Part shown: positions 44,480 through 52,561 of the stretch, piece by piece
How the letters are laid out: every line of letters starts with the position of its first letter
Numbering within the stretch: the first letter of the stretch is position 1
The notes under the pieces: model-generated
The model's input: only the letters and a program-made list of their open reading frames with translations
Database searches by the model: none
Told to the model about the DNA's origin: nothing
Source: Dermacoccus abyssi
GTDB lineage: Bacteria > Actinomycetota > Actinomycetes > Actinomycetales > Dermatophilaceae
Length of the DNA stretch: 64,000 nt
NCBI RefSeq assembly: GCF_034541975.1
Contig: NZ_JAVYJM010000001.1
Strand: one strand, 5' to 3'
Position numbers and translations under genes: made by a program

Positions 44480-44720
44480 GGCCAGAGAAAATCCCCCAAG
44501 TGCGCATCGTGGAGAGGCGTGGGGGATGAAGTGCTCTCAAGTTAGCACAGGCTGGTCCTGGTCGACGCGGCATCAGCCCGATGTGCTCGCGCCTTCCGAC
44601 GACCCTGAAGCTAGCTCTCTGGTGGAGCCTCAGGTCGGCAAGACTCTCGGGGAAGACCGAGGATTGGACCGTCCAGACGCCTGATCTGTCGACGAGGCCG
44701 AGGAGCACGAGGTCCGGACC

Positions 44721-45350
44721 TCAAGTCAGCTGGAGGGCGGTTAGGCAGGTGGGGTCGTCGAGGCGGGTCGAAATGTCCTGCTTCGCGGTGCGGTCTTCGG
44801 TGCTGACCGTGAGCGTCGCGTGAATGCCGCGGGGCAGCCAGAGTCCGATGAATCCGTTGTCGTAAGTCGTGAGTGTTGCGTCGAGGATGGTCTTGCCGGA
44901 TGCCGCGTTGACCACTGTGACGTCGACGTCAGTGTTGGCGAGCTCGCCGAGGCAGGTAGTGAGGCTGTGGAAGTAGCACTCGTGGGTCTGCTCGGTATAT
45001 GGGGCGACTGAGACGTAGAAGTCTTCCTTTGGCATCGGCAGCGTGGTTTGGTTGTTCTGATTGTCGGTGAGGACGAGTTCGTCGGTTTTGATCGAGGCCA
45101 TGAGTTCGGTTGAGCGGTCTGTGACCGGCATCGTGTCAAGGCGCTTGATGATTTCCCGGGCGTCCAGGCCATCGAGGCCGTGCTCGGTCAGCAGGGACTG
45201 ATCGGATCCTGCGGAAGAAGAGGGACCGGGGTCAGCACCGGCGCAGCCGCTGAGTAGGAGGACGGCGCTGGCTGCCATCGCGGTTATGGTCGCGCCGAGT
45301 CCCTGCCGGCTTCTGGGAGGCCGGTTCGGTGCGGAAAGTGAAGGGAACAT
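44721..45350 (-). CDS. cueP: CueP-family copper-binding lipoprotein
   Basis: 209 aa from ATG 45350, preceded by AGAAGAG. A Sec signal with lipobox (AASAVLLLSGCAG) predicts an outer-face lipoprotein. The mature part carries the CueP hallmark EDFYVSVAPYTEQTHECYFH followed by SLTTCLGELANTDV, whose two Cys and nearby His bind copper in Salmonella periplasmic CueP, and the C-terminal DNGFIGLWLPRGIHATLTV. In Gram-positives it must act as a cell-surface copper scavenger or chaperone, which is inference. It is last in the YdhK-CopB-CsoR-CueP operon, 129 nt after csoR. Confidence 0.88.
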   Translation of the reverse strand: MFPSLSAPNRPPRSRQGLGATITAMAASAVLLLSGCAGADPGPSSSAGSDQSLLTEHGLDGLDAREIIKRLDTMPVTDRSTELMASIKTDELVLTDNQNNQTTLPMPKEDFYVSVAPYTEQTHECYFHSLTTCLGELANTDVDVTVVNAASGKTILDATLTTYDNGFIGLWLPRGIHATLTVSTEDRTAKQDISTRLDDPTCLTALQLT

Positions 45351-45479
45351 GTCGAGCTCTTCTCTCGGGTAGATCGTGTTCATGACGTCAGGCCCGATCT
45401 CCGCCTTCGCGATCGCGCCCAGGGGCCGAGGGCAAGGCGAAGCGCAGCTCACTACTGCGCGAGGCTGAATCCGATGGCG

Positions 45480-45815
45480 TCAGGAGCGGACGAGCCGGTT
45501 GATAGCATCGGTGGCTTCTTGGATCTTGGCGATGGCCGCGTCCTCATCACCTTGTTTTGCGGCGTCGAGCACGCAGTGCTTGAGGTGGTCATCGAGCAGG
45601 CCGGTCGCCACCCCCTGAAGGGCCCGGGTGAGGGCAGAGACCTGGGTGAGGATGTCGATGCAGTACTTCTCGTCGTCGATCATCTTCGTAATGCCGCGGG
45701 CCTGGCCCTCGATGCGCTTCATGCGGTTGCGGTAGCGGTCCTTGTCGCTGATGTAACCGTGCTGGTGGGCCCCGGTGTCGGTGCCGGTCTCATCGGTTGC
45801 AGTGTCGTTGGTCAT
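45480..45815 (-). CDS. csoR: CsoR-family copper-sensing repressor
   Basis: 111 aa from ATG 45815 (GAAGG at 8 bases); a GTG at 45830 overlapping the copB stop is the alternative. The all-helical DUF156 fold is visible: RYRNRMKRIEGQARGITKM, then the Cu(I) ligands Cys52 (KYCIDIL), His77 and Cys81 (DDHLKHC), in the Cys-His-Cys pattern of CsoR rather than FrmR or RcnR. Cu(I) binding should release DNA and induce the island. Probable operators lie at 48714-48730 and at three sites in 51792-51908. Confidence 0.92.
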   Translation of the reverse strand: MTNDTATDETGTDTGAHQHGYISDKDRYRNRMKRIEGQARGITKMIDDEKYCIDILTQVSALTRALQGVATGLLDDHLKHCVLDAAKQGDEDAAIAKIQEATDAINRLVRS

Positions 45816-45826
45816 GGGCGTGGCCT

Positions 45827-47992
45827 TCACTTCTGGCGCTCCAGGACAGAGCGGGTGCTGGCTTCGGGGGTGAGGTCAATGCGGCGCAGCAGCTGGGCGT
45901 TGAGCGCGACGACGACGGTGGAGATCGACATCAGTATCGCGCCGACCGACATCGGCAAGACAAAGCCGATAGGTGCGAGCACGCCGGCCGCGATCGGTAC
46001 AGAGAACAGGTTGTACCCGGCAGCCCACCACAGATTCTGCTTCATTTTACGGTATGCGGCACGGGAGAGCTGGATAACTGAGAGCACGCTGCGCGGGTCG
46101 GAGCTGGCGAGGATGACGCCCGCCGAGGCGATGGCGACGTCGGTGCCCGCGCCGATGGCGATGCCGACGTCGGCCTGCGCCAGCGCCGGGGCGTCGTTGA
46201 CGCCGTCGCCGACCATGGCGACTTTCTTGCCTTCGTCCTGAAGCGCGGCGACCTTTGCGGACTTGTCTTCGGGGCGGACGCCGGCAAAGACACGGTCGAT
46301 GCCGAGTTCGCGGCCCACCTCGTTCGCCACGGCCTCGGCATCGCCGGTGATCATGACGACCTCAACGCCGAGCTCATGGAGGGCGTCGACGGCGTCGCGG
46401 GACTCGGGCCGGACCTCGTCGGCGAGCTTGAGGCCGCCGATCACTTGGCCGTCGCGGAGGACGTGCAGGATGATCGCGCCCTCGGCCCGCCACGCGTCGG
46501 CCGCGTCGATCTCGTCCTGCCCGGTCTCCTCGAGCAGACGAGGTCCGCCGACGCGGATCTCCTGGCCGGCCACAGTCGCGGTGACGCCGACCGCCGGGGA
46601 GGAGGTGAATCCACTGGCCGCCTCGATAGCGAGGCTCTTCTCCTTGGCGGCAGCGACGATGGCCTGGGCGAGCGGGTGCTCGCTGTCGGCCTCGGCCGCG
46701 GCGGCCAGGGCGAGGACCTGGTCGGCATCCAGCGCACCGGTCGGCTCGACGCCGGTGACGGTGGGCTCGCCCTTGGTCAGAGTGCCGGTCTTGTCGAAGA
46801 GCACCGCGTCGACCTGACGCATCGACTCCAGGGAGAGGCGGTCCTTGACCAGGACGCCGCCACGGGCGGCGCGCTCGGTGGCGATGGACACGACCAGCGG
46901 GATCGCCAGACCCAGCGCGTGGGGGCACGCGATGACGAGCACGGTGATGGTGCGAATGACCGCGTCGTCGGGCAGCCCGAACAGCGTCCAAACGACTGCG
47001 GTGATCAGGGCCGCACCGAGGGCGAACCAGAACAGCAGGGCGGCAGCGCGGTCGGCAATGCGCTGGGCGCGGGAGGAGGAGCCCTGCGCCTCGGCCACGA
47101 GCCGGTTGATGCCGGCCAGGGCGGTGTCGTCGCCGGTGGCGCTGATCTCCACGCGCAGGCCGGAGTCGGTGGCCACGGTGCCAGCAGTGACGTTCTCGCC
47201 TTCGCCGCGGGCGACGGGGCGTGATTCGCCGGTGATCATGGACTCGTCCATATCGGCGCGGCCGTCGACGATGGTGCCGTCGGCGGGGACGCTGCCGCCG
47301 GGGCGGACGATGACGAGGTCACCGACGCGGAGGTCGGCGGGGTCGACCTTGACCACGTCGTCGCCCTCGACGCGCTCGGCCTCGTCAGGCAGCAGCGCGG
47401 CCAGGGAGTCCAGCGCCGAGGTCGTCTGGGCCAGGGAACGCATCTCGATCCAGTGGCCTAGCAGCATGATGACGATCAGCAGCGCCAGCTCCCACCAGAA
47501 CTCGAGCTCGTGGTGGACGAGCCCGAGAGTGGCGGCCCAGGAGGCGAGGAACGCTACGGTGATGCCGAGCGCGATGAGCAGCATCATCCCCGGCTGGCGG
47601 CTCTTCAGCTCGCTGATCGCACCGGTGAGGAACGGGGTGCCGCCCCAGGCGTACATGACGGTGCCGAGGACTGCGGCGACCCAGCCCGCCCAACCGGGCA
47701 CCGAGTAGCCCAGGAGCATGGCAAACATCGGGGAGAACGCGACCACCGGGACGGCGATGACGAGGTTGATCCAGAACAGTCGACGGAACTGGCCCACGTG
47801 GTCACCGTGGCCGGCATGACCGCCGTGGCCGCCGTGCGCTGCGTGGTCGTCGTGCTGGCCGTGGCCCTCGTGCTCGCCGTGGCCCTCGTGCTCGCCGTGG
47901 CCCTCGTGCTCGCCGTGCGCGCCGTCCCCGTGGCCGAGCTCGGTGGTCGCGACGGCGTCGTGGTGATGTTGGTGCGCGTTCGGGTCCGTCAT
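45827..47992 (-). CDS. copB: Copper-transporting P1B ATPase, CopB (CPH) type
   Basis: 721-aa heavy-metal ATPase. In place of HMA domains it has a His-rich N-terminus (residues 8-67) with triplicated GEHEGH, presumably a copper sink. The membrane metal site is Cys356-Pro-His358 (VIACPHALGLAIPL), the signature of CopB-type pumps, described for Cu(II) or Cu(I) export. Other catalytic motifs: TGES in the actuator, DKTGTLTKGEP with phosphorylated Asp400, SEHPLAQAI, and GDGVNDAPAL. It follows the YdhK-like gene by 90 nt and overlaps or abuts csoR. Confidence 0.94.
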   Translation of the reverse strand: MTDPNAHQHHHDAVATTELGHGDGAHGEHEGHGEHEGHGEHEGHGQHDDHAAHGGHGGHAGHGDHVGQFRRLFWINLVIAVPVVAFSPMFAMLLGYSVPGWAGWVAAVLGTVMYAWGGTPFLTGAISELKSRQPGMMLLIALGITVAFLASWAATLGLVHHELEFWWELALLIVIMLLGHWIEMRSLAQTTSALDSLAALLPDEAERVEGDDVVKVDPADLRVGDLVIVRPGGSVPADGTIVDGRADMDESMITGESRPVARGEGENVTAGTVATDSGLRVEISATGDDTALAGINRLVAEAQGSSSRAQRIADRAAALLFWFALGAALITAVVWTLFGLPDDAVIRTITVLVIACPHALGLAIPLVVSIATERAARGGVLVKDRLSLESMRQVDAVLFDKTGTLTKGEPTVTGVEPTGALDADQVLALAAAAEADSEHPLAQAIVAAAKEKSLAIEAASGFTSSPAVGVTATVAGQEIRVGGPRLLEETGQDEIDAADAWRAEGAIILHVLRDGQVIGGLKLADEVRPESRDAVDALHELGVEVVMITGDAEAVANEVGRELGIDRVFAGVRPEDKSAKVAALQDEGKKVAMVGDGVNDAPALAQADVGIAIGAGTDVAIASAGVILASSDPRSVLSVIQLSRAAYRKMKQNLWWAAGYNLFSVPIAAGVLAPIGFVLPMSVGAILMSISTVVVALNAQLLRRIDLTPEASTRSVLERQK
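47861..47914. repeat. Three 18-bp tandem repeats in copB
   Basis: Unit GTGGCCCTCGTGCTCGCC repeated three times without interruption (47861, 47879, 47897), encoding GEHEGH on the reverse strand. Replication slippage would change the number of His ligands without a frameshift. Confidence 0.85.
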
Positions 47993-48082
47993 TGCTCTTC
48001 GCTTCCCCTCGTTCTTCCCCGGTCTTTCCTTCGATCGGGTCGTGTCTCGCCGCGGACCTTGAATGGGCCCGGGGCGACCGGC

Positions 48083-48679
48083 TCAGGAGGCCGGCTTGAT
48101 CTCGCTCTCGACGACCCACTTGTGGTTGGTCATCGTCATGCCGTCGGACTCGTAGTCGACCATGTAGACGGTCTCGTCGGTGGAGGAGGCGATGGTCGCC
48201 TTCGCGCCCTTCATGCCCTCCATGTGCTCGGCCTCCAGGGTGACTTCGGTGCCGTCGGCGATTCGCTGGTCGCCGGCGTCCTCGATCTCCTCCTGCACGA
48301 CCCACTTGTGATCCTTGACCGGATCCCCGCCGGTGGTGGGCGTGAAGTTCACCGCGTAGGTATACGTGTCAAAAGCGCCGGCGATGGTGGCCGGTGCGCC
48401 GTCCATTCCCTCCATGTGGTCGGCGGTGAGCGTCACCTCGGTGCCGACCGGGTACTTCGGCGACGCAGCCTTCTCGATGCCCTCGGGGGCGGGGCCGCCG
48501 TCCATCGGATGCTCCATCCCGCCGCTGTCAGAACTGCCGCCACTGCTCCCGTGGCCCGCGTGCTGACTGGTCGACGAGGGGGTCGCTTGGTCCTGATCCC
48601 CTCCGGTGCTGCAGCCGGAGAGCACGAGTGCTCCGCCGAGCACTCCCGCGGCGACGGTGGTCATGAGGCGCTTACGCAT
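48083..48679 (-). CDS. YdhK-like (DUF1541) lipoprotein with duplicated domain
   Basis: 198-aa surface lipoprotein (signal TTVAAGVLGGALVLSGCST) with a His/Met/Ser-rich linker (HAGHGSSGGSSDSGGMEHPM). Two homologous halves follow: YPVGTEVTLTADHMEGMDGA with KDHKWVVQEEI, and ADGTEVTLEAEHMEGMKGAK with TNHKWVVESEI. Each half has the HMEGM and NHKWVV blocks of the YdhK/DUF1541 family, which is frequently linked to copper genes. Metal binding by the Met/His residues is inferred. It is the first gene of its operon, directly behind a CsoR-type palindrome. Confidence 0.85.
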   Translation of the reverse strand: MRKRLMTTVAAGVLGGALVLSGCSTGGDQDQATPSSTSQHAGHGSSGGSSDSGGMEHPMDGGPAPEGIEKAASPKYPVGTEVTLTADHMEGMDGAPATIAGAFDTYTYAVNFTPTTGGDPVKDHKWVVQEEIEDAGDQRIADGTEVTLEAEHMEGMKGAKATIASSTDETVYMVDYESDGMTMTNHKWVVESEIKPAS

Positions 48680-48713
48680 AAAATCTCCTATTCATTCTGG
48701 CCCGATCAACATT

Positions 48714-48730
48714 ATACCCCTCTGGGGTAT
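48714..48730. promoter_or_regulatory. CsoR operator upstream of the YdhK-copB-csoR-cueP operon
   Basis: ATACCCC-TCT-GGGGTAT, a perfect 7-bp palindrome with a 3-bp spacer, matches the G/C-tract pseudo-palindrome of CsoR sites. It lies 35 bp before the ydhK-like start. Confidence 0.8.
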
Positions 48731-48779
48731 GGGTCAAATGTCGATCGGTGGGCGTGGAATCGCTCAGCTATGCTTTAGT

Positions 48780-48819
48780 CGCCCCGGGGCGGCAGCAGTG
48801 ATGCTGCAGCCCCGGGGCG
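48780..48819 (-). terminator. Terminator of the copZ-copA-YHS operon
   Basis: Stem of 11 + 6 bp (GCCCCGGGGC arms, then GCAGCA/TGCTGC after one mismatch) with a four-base loop, 9 nt past the YHS gene stop on the reverse strand. Confidence 0.7.
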
Positions 48820-48827
48820 TCGAAGGA

Positions 48828-49169
48828 TCAGGCCATGTTGGCGGCGTACTTGGCTGGGTCGGAGTCGAAGGTCGGTCCGCAGCCTGGGCAGCAGAGCCAG
48901 TAGCGTTGCCCGTCGAAGTCGCGGAAGAGGTCCTTTTCTTCGGCGTCCTGTTTGTTGACCGGATTGCCGACCATGACGGGGCAGGTGGTCACGTCGTCGC
49001 TTCCTTCGACGAGGAGGTTTTCGCGATGGCCGGAATCGGCGGCGTGGTTCTCTGCGCCGGTCGTGCCGCAGCAGCTGGAACCGTCGCTGACAGGTTCCTC
49101 GGCTGCGGATGTCTCGGTTGCACGGGAGGTGCTGCAGCAGCTGGTGAATGCCTGGTCTTCGTTGCTCAT
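48828..49169 (-). CDS. Cysteine-rich YHS-domain protein
   Basis: 113 aa from ATG 49169. The first 45 residues contain two Cys-Cys pairs (FTSCCSTSR and SSCCGTTG) and His residues. The second half is a YHS domain: VTTCPVMVGNPVNKQDAEEK followed by FDGQRYWLCCPGCGPTFDSD, with conserved Cys ligands. YHS domains occur in metal-resistance proteins and bind metal. It follows copA on the same strand by 49 nt. A cytosolic copper-buffering role is likely but unproven. Weak ribosome-binding sequence. Confidence 0.8.
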   Translation of the reverse strand: MSNEDQAFTSCCSTSRATETSAAEEPVSDGSSCCGTTGAENHAADSGHRENLLVEGSDDVTTCPVMVGNPVNKQDAEEKDLFRDFDGQRYWLCCPGCGPTFDSDPAKYAANMA

Positions 49170-49218
49170 TCTCGGTGAATGACTTTCGTGTATTCGGATG
49201 ATGGTCGATTCTGCGGCG

Positions 49219-51489
49219 TCACTGCCTGGCAACGCTGCGGAACCCGCGCAGGCGGAGGCTGTTGCCGACGACGAAGACGGACGAGAACGCCATCGCCGCG
49301 CCTGCGAGCATGGGGTTGAGCATGCCCAGCGCCGCGACCGGAATGGCCGCGACGTTGTAGGCAAACGCCCAGAACAGGTTGGTCTTGATCGTGCCGAGGG
49401 TCTTGCGGGAGAGTCGGATCGCGTCGACCGCGGCCCGCAGGTCCCCGCGCACGAGGGTGATGTCGGAGGCTTCGATGGCGACGTCAGTGCCGGTGCCCAT
49501 CGCCAGGCCTAGGTCGGCCTGGGCCAGCGCCGGGGCGTCGTTGACGCCGTCGCCGACCATCGCGACGACCTTGCCCTCGTCCTGGAGTCCGGTGACGACG
49601 TCGACCTTGTCCTTGGGCAGGACCTCGGCGATGACCTTCTCGATGCCGACCTCGGCGGCGATCCGGCGAGCCACGGCCTCGTTATCGCCAGTGAGCAAGA
49701 CCGGGGTGAGGCCCATGTCCTTCAGGCCCTGGATCGCCTCGGCGCTGGTGGCCTTGACGGCGTCGGCGACAACGAAAATCCCGCGGGCCTGTCCGTCCCA
49801 GCCGACGGCGACGACGGTCTTGCCCTCGTCCTCGGCTGCGGCCTTAGTAGCAGCGACGTCGCCGGAGAGGTGCTGGGACCAGTCGGCCAGCAGGGACTCC
49901 CGGCCGACGAGCACGCCGCGGCCGTCGACGACGCCCTGGACGCCCTTGCCCTCGATGTTGGCGAAGTCCTCCGGGGAGGGCAGCTGGCCGATCTCCCCGA
50001 CCGCGCCCTTGGCGATGGCCTGGGCGATCGGGTGCTCGGAGGCGTTCTCCAAAGCGCCGGCCAGGCGAAGCAGCTCGGTGCGGTCAGTGCCCGGCTCGGT
50101 GATTGCGTCGACCAGGGTCATCTTGCCGGTGGTGACGGTGCCGGTCTTGTCGAGGACGACGGTGTCGACCTTGCGTGTGGATTCGAGGACTTCGGGGCCC
50201 TTGATGAGGACGCCCATCTGCGCGCCGCGGCCTGTCCCGACCAGCAGTGCTGTCGGGGTGGCCAGGCCGAGGGCGCAGGGGCAGGCGATGACGAGGACCG
50301 CGACCGCTGCGGTGAAGGCGGCGGAGACGCCGGGTCCGAAGATCAGCCACGCGCCGAGCGTGCCGAGGGCGATGACGATGACGATCGGCACGAAGATGCC
50401 CGAGATCCGGTCGGCCAGGCGCTGGACGGCGGCCTTGCCGGACTGGGCGTCCTCCACCAGTTTGGCCATCTGCGCCAGCTGGGTGTCCGAACCGACCCGT
50501 GTCGCCCGGACAACAAGACGCCCGCCAGCGTTGACCGTGGCCCCAGTCACCGCGTCGCCTGCGACGACCTCGACGGGAACGGACTCGCCGGTGAGCATGG
50601 AGGCGTCCACGGCCGAGGTGCCGGAGACGACGGTACCGTCGGTGGCGATCTTCTCGCCGGGACGGACGACGAACTCGTCGCCGACGGCCAACTCTCCGGT
50701 CGGGATCTTGGTCTCGACGCCGTCACGCAGGACGGCGACCTCTTTCGCCCCGAGGTCGAGCAGGGCGCGCAGCGCGGCACCGGCCTGTCGCTTGGAGCGC
50801 TTCTCGAAGTAGCGTCCGGCGAGGATGAACATCGTCACACCCGCGGCAGCCTCGAGATAGATGTTGCCCGCGCCGTCAGACGGCGCGATGGTGAACTCGA
50901 AGGGATGCGTCATCCCCGGCATGCCGGCATGGCCGAGGAACAATGCATAGAGCGACCACAGGAACGCCGCGCTCGTGCCCATCGAGACGAGCGTGTCCAT
51001 CGTGGCTGTGCCGTGCTTGAGGTTGGTCCATGCGGCCTTGTGGAACGGCCAGCCCGCCCAGACGATTACCGGCGCGGCCAGAGCCAGCGAGGCCCACTGC
51101 CAGTAGGTGAACTGCAGGACCGGAATCATGGCCATCGCGATTACCGGCACGGTGAGCACGATCGACCCGATCAGCCTCTGCTTGAGCGAGGTCAGTTCGG
51201 GGTCATCGGCTGGGTCCTGATCGTTGCCTTCGGAGTCCGTCGTCGCGGCTTCGGGCCGGGGCAATGCCGCGGTGTAGCCGGTCTTCTCGACCTCGGCGAC
51301 CAGAAGAGCCGGGTCATAGCCGGCGGGCACGGTGACCTTGGCCTTTTCGGTGGCGTAGTTGACGCTCGCGGTGACGCCGTCAAGCTTGTTCAGCTTGCGC
51401 TCGATCCTGTTCGCGCAGGAGGCGCAGGTCATCCCTCCGACTTCCAGCTCGATGCCCGAGTCCGCGCTCAGTGGCGCTGGTGCGCTCAT
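49219..51489 (-). CDS. copA: Copper-transporting P1B-1 ATPase
   Basis: 756-aa Cu(I) exporter. One N-terminal HMA domain with GGMTCASCANR (Cys22, Cys25), eight membrane helices, the CPC site Cys403-Pro-Cys405 (IACPCALGLATPTAL), phosphorylation motif DKTGTVTTGKM with Asp447, SEHPIAQAI for nucleotide binding and GDGVNDAPALAQADLG. The CPC motif distinguishes it from the CPH pump in the same island. It is 70 nt downstream of copZ, its presumed copper donor, under the CsoR sites at 51792-51839. Confidence 0.95.
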   Translation of the reverse strand: MSAPAPLSADSGIELEVGGMTCASCANRIERKLNKLDGVTASVNYATEKAKVTVPAGYDPALLVAEVEKTGYTAALPRPEAATTDSEGNDQDPADDPELTSLKQRLIGSIVLTVPVIAMAMIPVLQFTYWQWASLALAAPVIVWAGWPFHKAAWTNLKHGTATMDTLVSMGTSAAFLWSLYALFLGHAGMPGMTHPFEFTIAPSDGAGNIYLEAAAGVTMFILAGRYFEKRSKRQAGAALRALLDLGAKEVAVLRDGVETKIPTGELAVGDEFVVRPGEKIATDGTVVSGTSAVDASMLTGESVPVEVVAGDAVTGATVNAGGRLVVRATRVGSDTQLAQMAKLVEDAQSGKAAVQRLADRISGIFVPIVIVIALGTLGAWLIFGPGVSAAFTAAVAVLVIACPCALGLATPTALLVGTGRGAQMGVLIKGPEVLESTRKVDTVVLDKTGTVTTGKMTLVDAITEPGTDRTELLRLAGALENASEHPIAQAIAKGAVGEIGQLPSPEDFANIEGKGVQGVVDGRGVLVGRESLLADWSQHLSGDVAATKAAAEDEGKTVVAVGWDGQARGIFVVADAVKATSAEAIQGLKDMGLTPVLLTGDNEAVARRIAAEVGIEKVIAEVLPKDKVDVVTGLQDEGKVVAMVGDGVNDAPALAQADLGLAMGTGTDVAIEASDITLVRGDLRAAVDAIRLSRKTLGTIKTNLFWAFAYNVAAIPVAALGMLNPMLAGAAMAFSSVFVVGNSLRLRGFRSVARQ

Positions 51490-51559
51490 GCTGTTTCCTT
51501 CTCTCTGCTCTGCCGCGGCAGTGCAGTGCAGTGGGCCGCGAGGCTGGCCGGGGCTTTCA

Positions 51560-51769
51560 TCAGGCGCGCACGGCCGAATAGCCGGCCTCTTCGACGGCGG
51601 CCAGGACCTGTGCGTCGTCGATCTCGCCGGAGGTGGTGATCACGAGCCTTCCCGTCTGGGCGCTGACCTCGATGGCGGTGACACCGGCGATCTCGCCGAC
51701 CTCCTCGCGGACTGACGCCTCGCAGTGCCCGCAGGTCATGCCCGTCACTTGGTACTCGTTTGCAGTCAT
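51560..51769 (-). CDS. copZ: Copper chaperone CopZ
   Basis: 69-aa single HMA domain, the standard size for CopZ. It binds Cu(I) through Cys13 and Cys16 in TGMTCGHCEASV and delivers it to CopA and to CsoR. The ferredoxin-like fold is readable to EEAGYSAVRA. ATG 51769 has GAGGAGG seven bases upstream, while the longer open frame above it crosses the CsoR sites. First gene of copZ-copA-YHS. Confidence 0.93.
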   Translation of the reverse strand: MTANEYQVTGMTCGHCEASVREEVGEIAGVTAIEVSAQTGRLVITTSGEIDDAQVLAAVEEAGYSAVRA

Positions 51770-51791
51770 CGGATAGCCTCCTCTACTTGGA

Positions 51792-51806
51792 TACCCCCGG
51801 TGGGTA
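51792..51806. promoter_or_regulatory. CsoR-like site 1 (copZ side)
   Basis: TACCC-N5-GGGTA palindrome 22 bp upstream of the copZ start. Confidence 0.65.
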
Positions 51807-51822
51807 CTCTTTTGAGAACCGT

Positions 51823-51839
51823 ATACCCGCACAGGGTAT
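51823..51839. promoter_or_regulatory. CsoR-like site 2 (central)
   Basis: ATACCC-N5-GGGTAT palindrome, 17 bp after site 1's end, in the divergent copZ/DUF6153 promoter region. Confidence 0.7.
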
Positions 51840-51891
51840 TCCCGCAAGGTCGGCCGGGATCGCTTCTGAACGGACCCGTCGTTTCGAAGTG

Positions 51892-51908
51892 ATACGCCAC
51901 CGGGGTAT
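51892..51908. promoter_or_regulatory. CsoR-like site 3 (DUF6153/MCO side)
   Basis: ATAC-G-CC-ACC-GG-G-GTAT, same design with one mismatch pair, ending 3 bp before the first GTG of the plus-strand gene. Confidence 0.6.
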
Positions 51909-51911
51909 GCT

Positions 51912-52355
51912 GTGGCTGTGAAGTGCGCGACTCCTGAACCCTGCCGCGGCCGGCAATGGCTGCAGCTGGTCGTTCTTACGGTGCTGCTGATCACGGGTCT
52001 TCTCGGCATGCACGCGCTGGTCGGCGGCCCGGCAGCGGCGACGGCCTCGATGGCGTCGCCGGCTCACGCATCCCCGTCCTCGCCCGGCATGACGGGCATG
52101 TCGCCTACCGCCTCCATGTCGGCCGCGGCCGGAGCGCAGGGCCTGGTGCACGGCTCCGGCGGCTGCGCAGACGCCATGAACAGCGGCGACTCTACCTGTG
52201 TCTCCGCGCCCACGGCCGAGAGTATTCCGGCCCTTCCCGTTCCGTCCGTCGCGGATGTCCTCACGCCCGTCTCTGCGCCCCTGCCGACGCCGCTATCGGA
52301 GACGCCTCGCAGGTTTGCGCTGACGCATCTGGAACTGTCGATCTACCGAACGTGA
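51912..52355 (+). CDS. DUF6153-like small membrane/secreted protein
   Basis: 147 aa from GTG 51912 (GTG 51918 is equally possible). One hydrophobic segment (WLQLVVLTVLLITGLLGMHAL) near the N-terminus, then a Ser/Met/His-containing stretch (HASPSSPGMTGMSPTASMSA) with paired-Cys HGSGGCADAMNSGDSTC, ending in RRFALTHLELSIYRT. This matches small actinobacterial proteins of the DUF6153 type seen near copper genes; function unknown. The start lies right at a CsoR palindrome, so the message may be nearly leaderless and copper-induced. 206 nt without other features separate it from the oxidase. Confidence 0.65.
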   Translation: MAVKCATPEPCRGRQWLQLVVLTVLLITGLLGMHALVGGPAAATASMASPAHASPSSPGMTGMSPTASMSAAAGAQGLVHGSGGCADAMNSGDSTCVSAPTAESIPALPVPSVADVLTPVSAPLPTPLSETPRRFALTHLELSIYRT

Positions 52356-52561
52356 GCAGACGGGAGCGCCGATGCTGCGCTCCTCAGTCAGCCACCTCGG
52401 CGGGTCCACTACCCTGCCGTGCCTGCCACGACACCGTGTCCCACAACGATGGCCCCCCTTCTGGGCTCATGCTGACCTGCGCCTCCGACCATCCGTGATC
52501 GTCGAGCGCGCAAGCGCGATGCCGTGGCTCCGCTCACTACCGACACACAAGGACATCACCC

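Noticed and set aside
47821..47914. Short-spaced repeats as a CRISPR-like array
   Set aside because: Repeats are contiguous without spacers and encode the His-rich CopB tail.
49870..51639. 589-aa plus-strand ORF over copA
   Set aside because: Shadow of the copper ATPase, which is fully supported on the other strand.
52356..52561. Possible small gene between the DUF6153-like gene and the oxidase
   Set aside because: No frame with a ribosome-binding site and conserved sequence was found.
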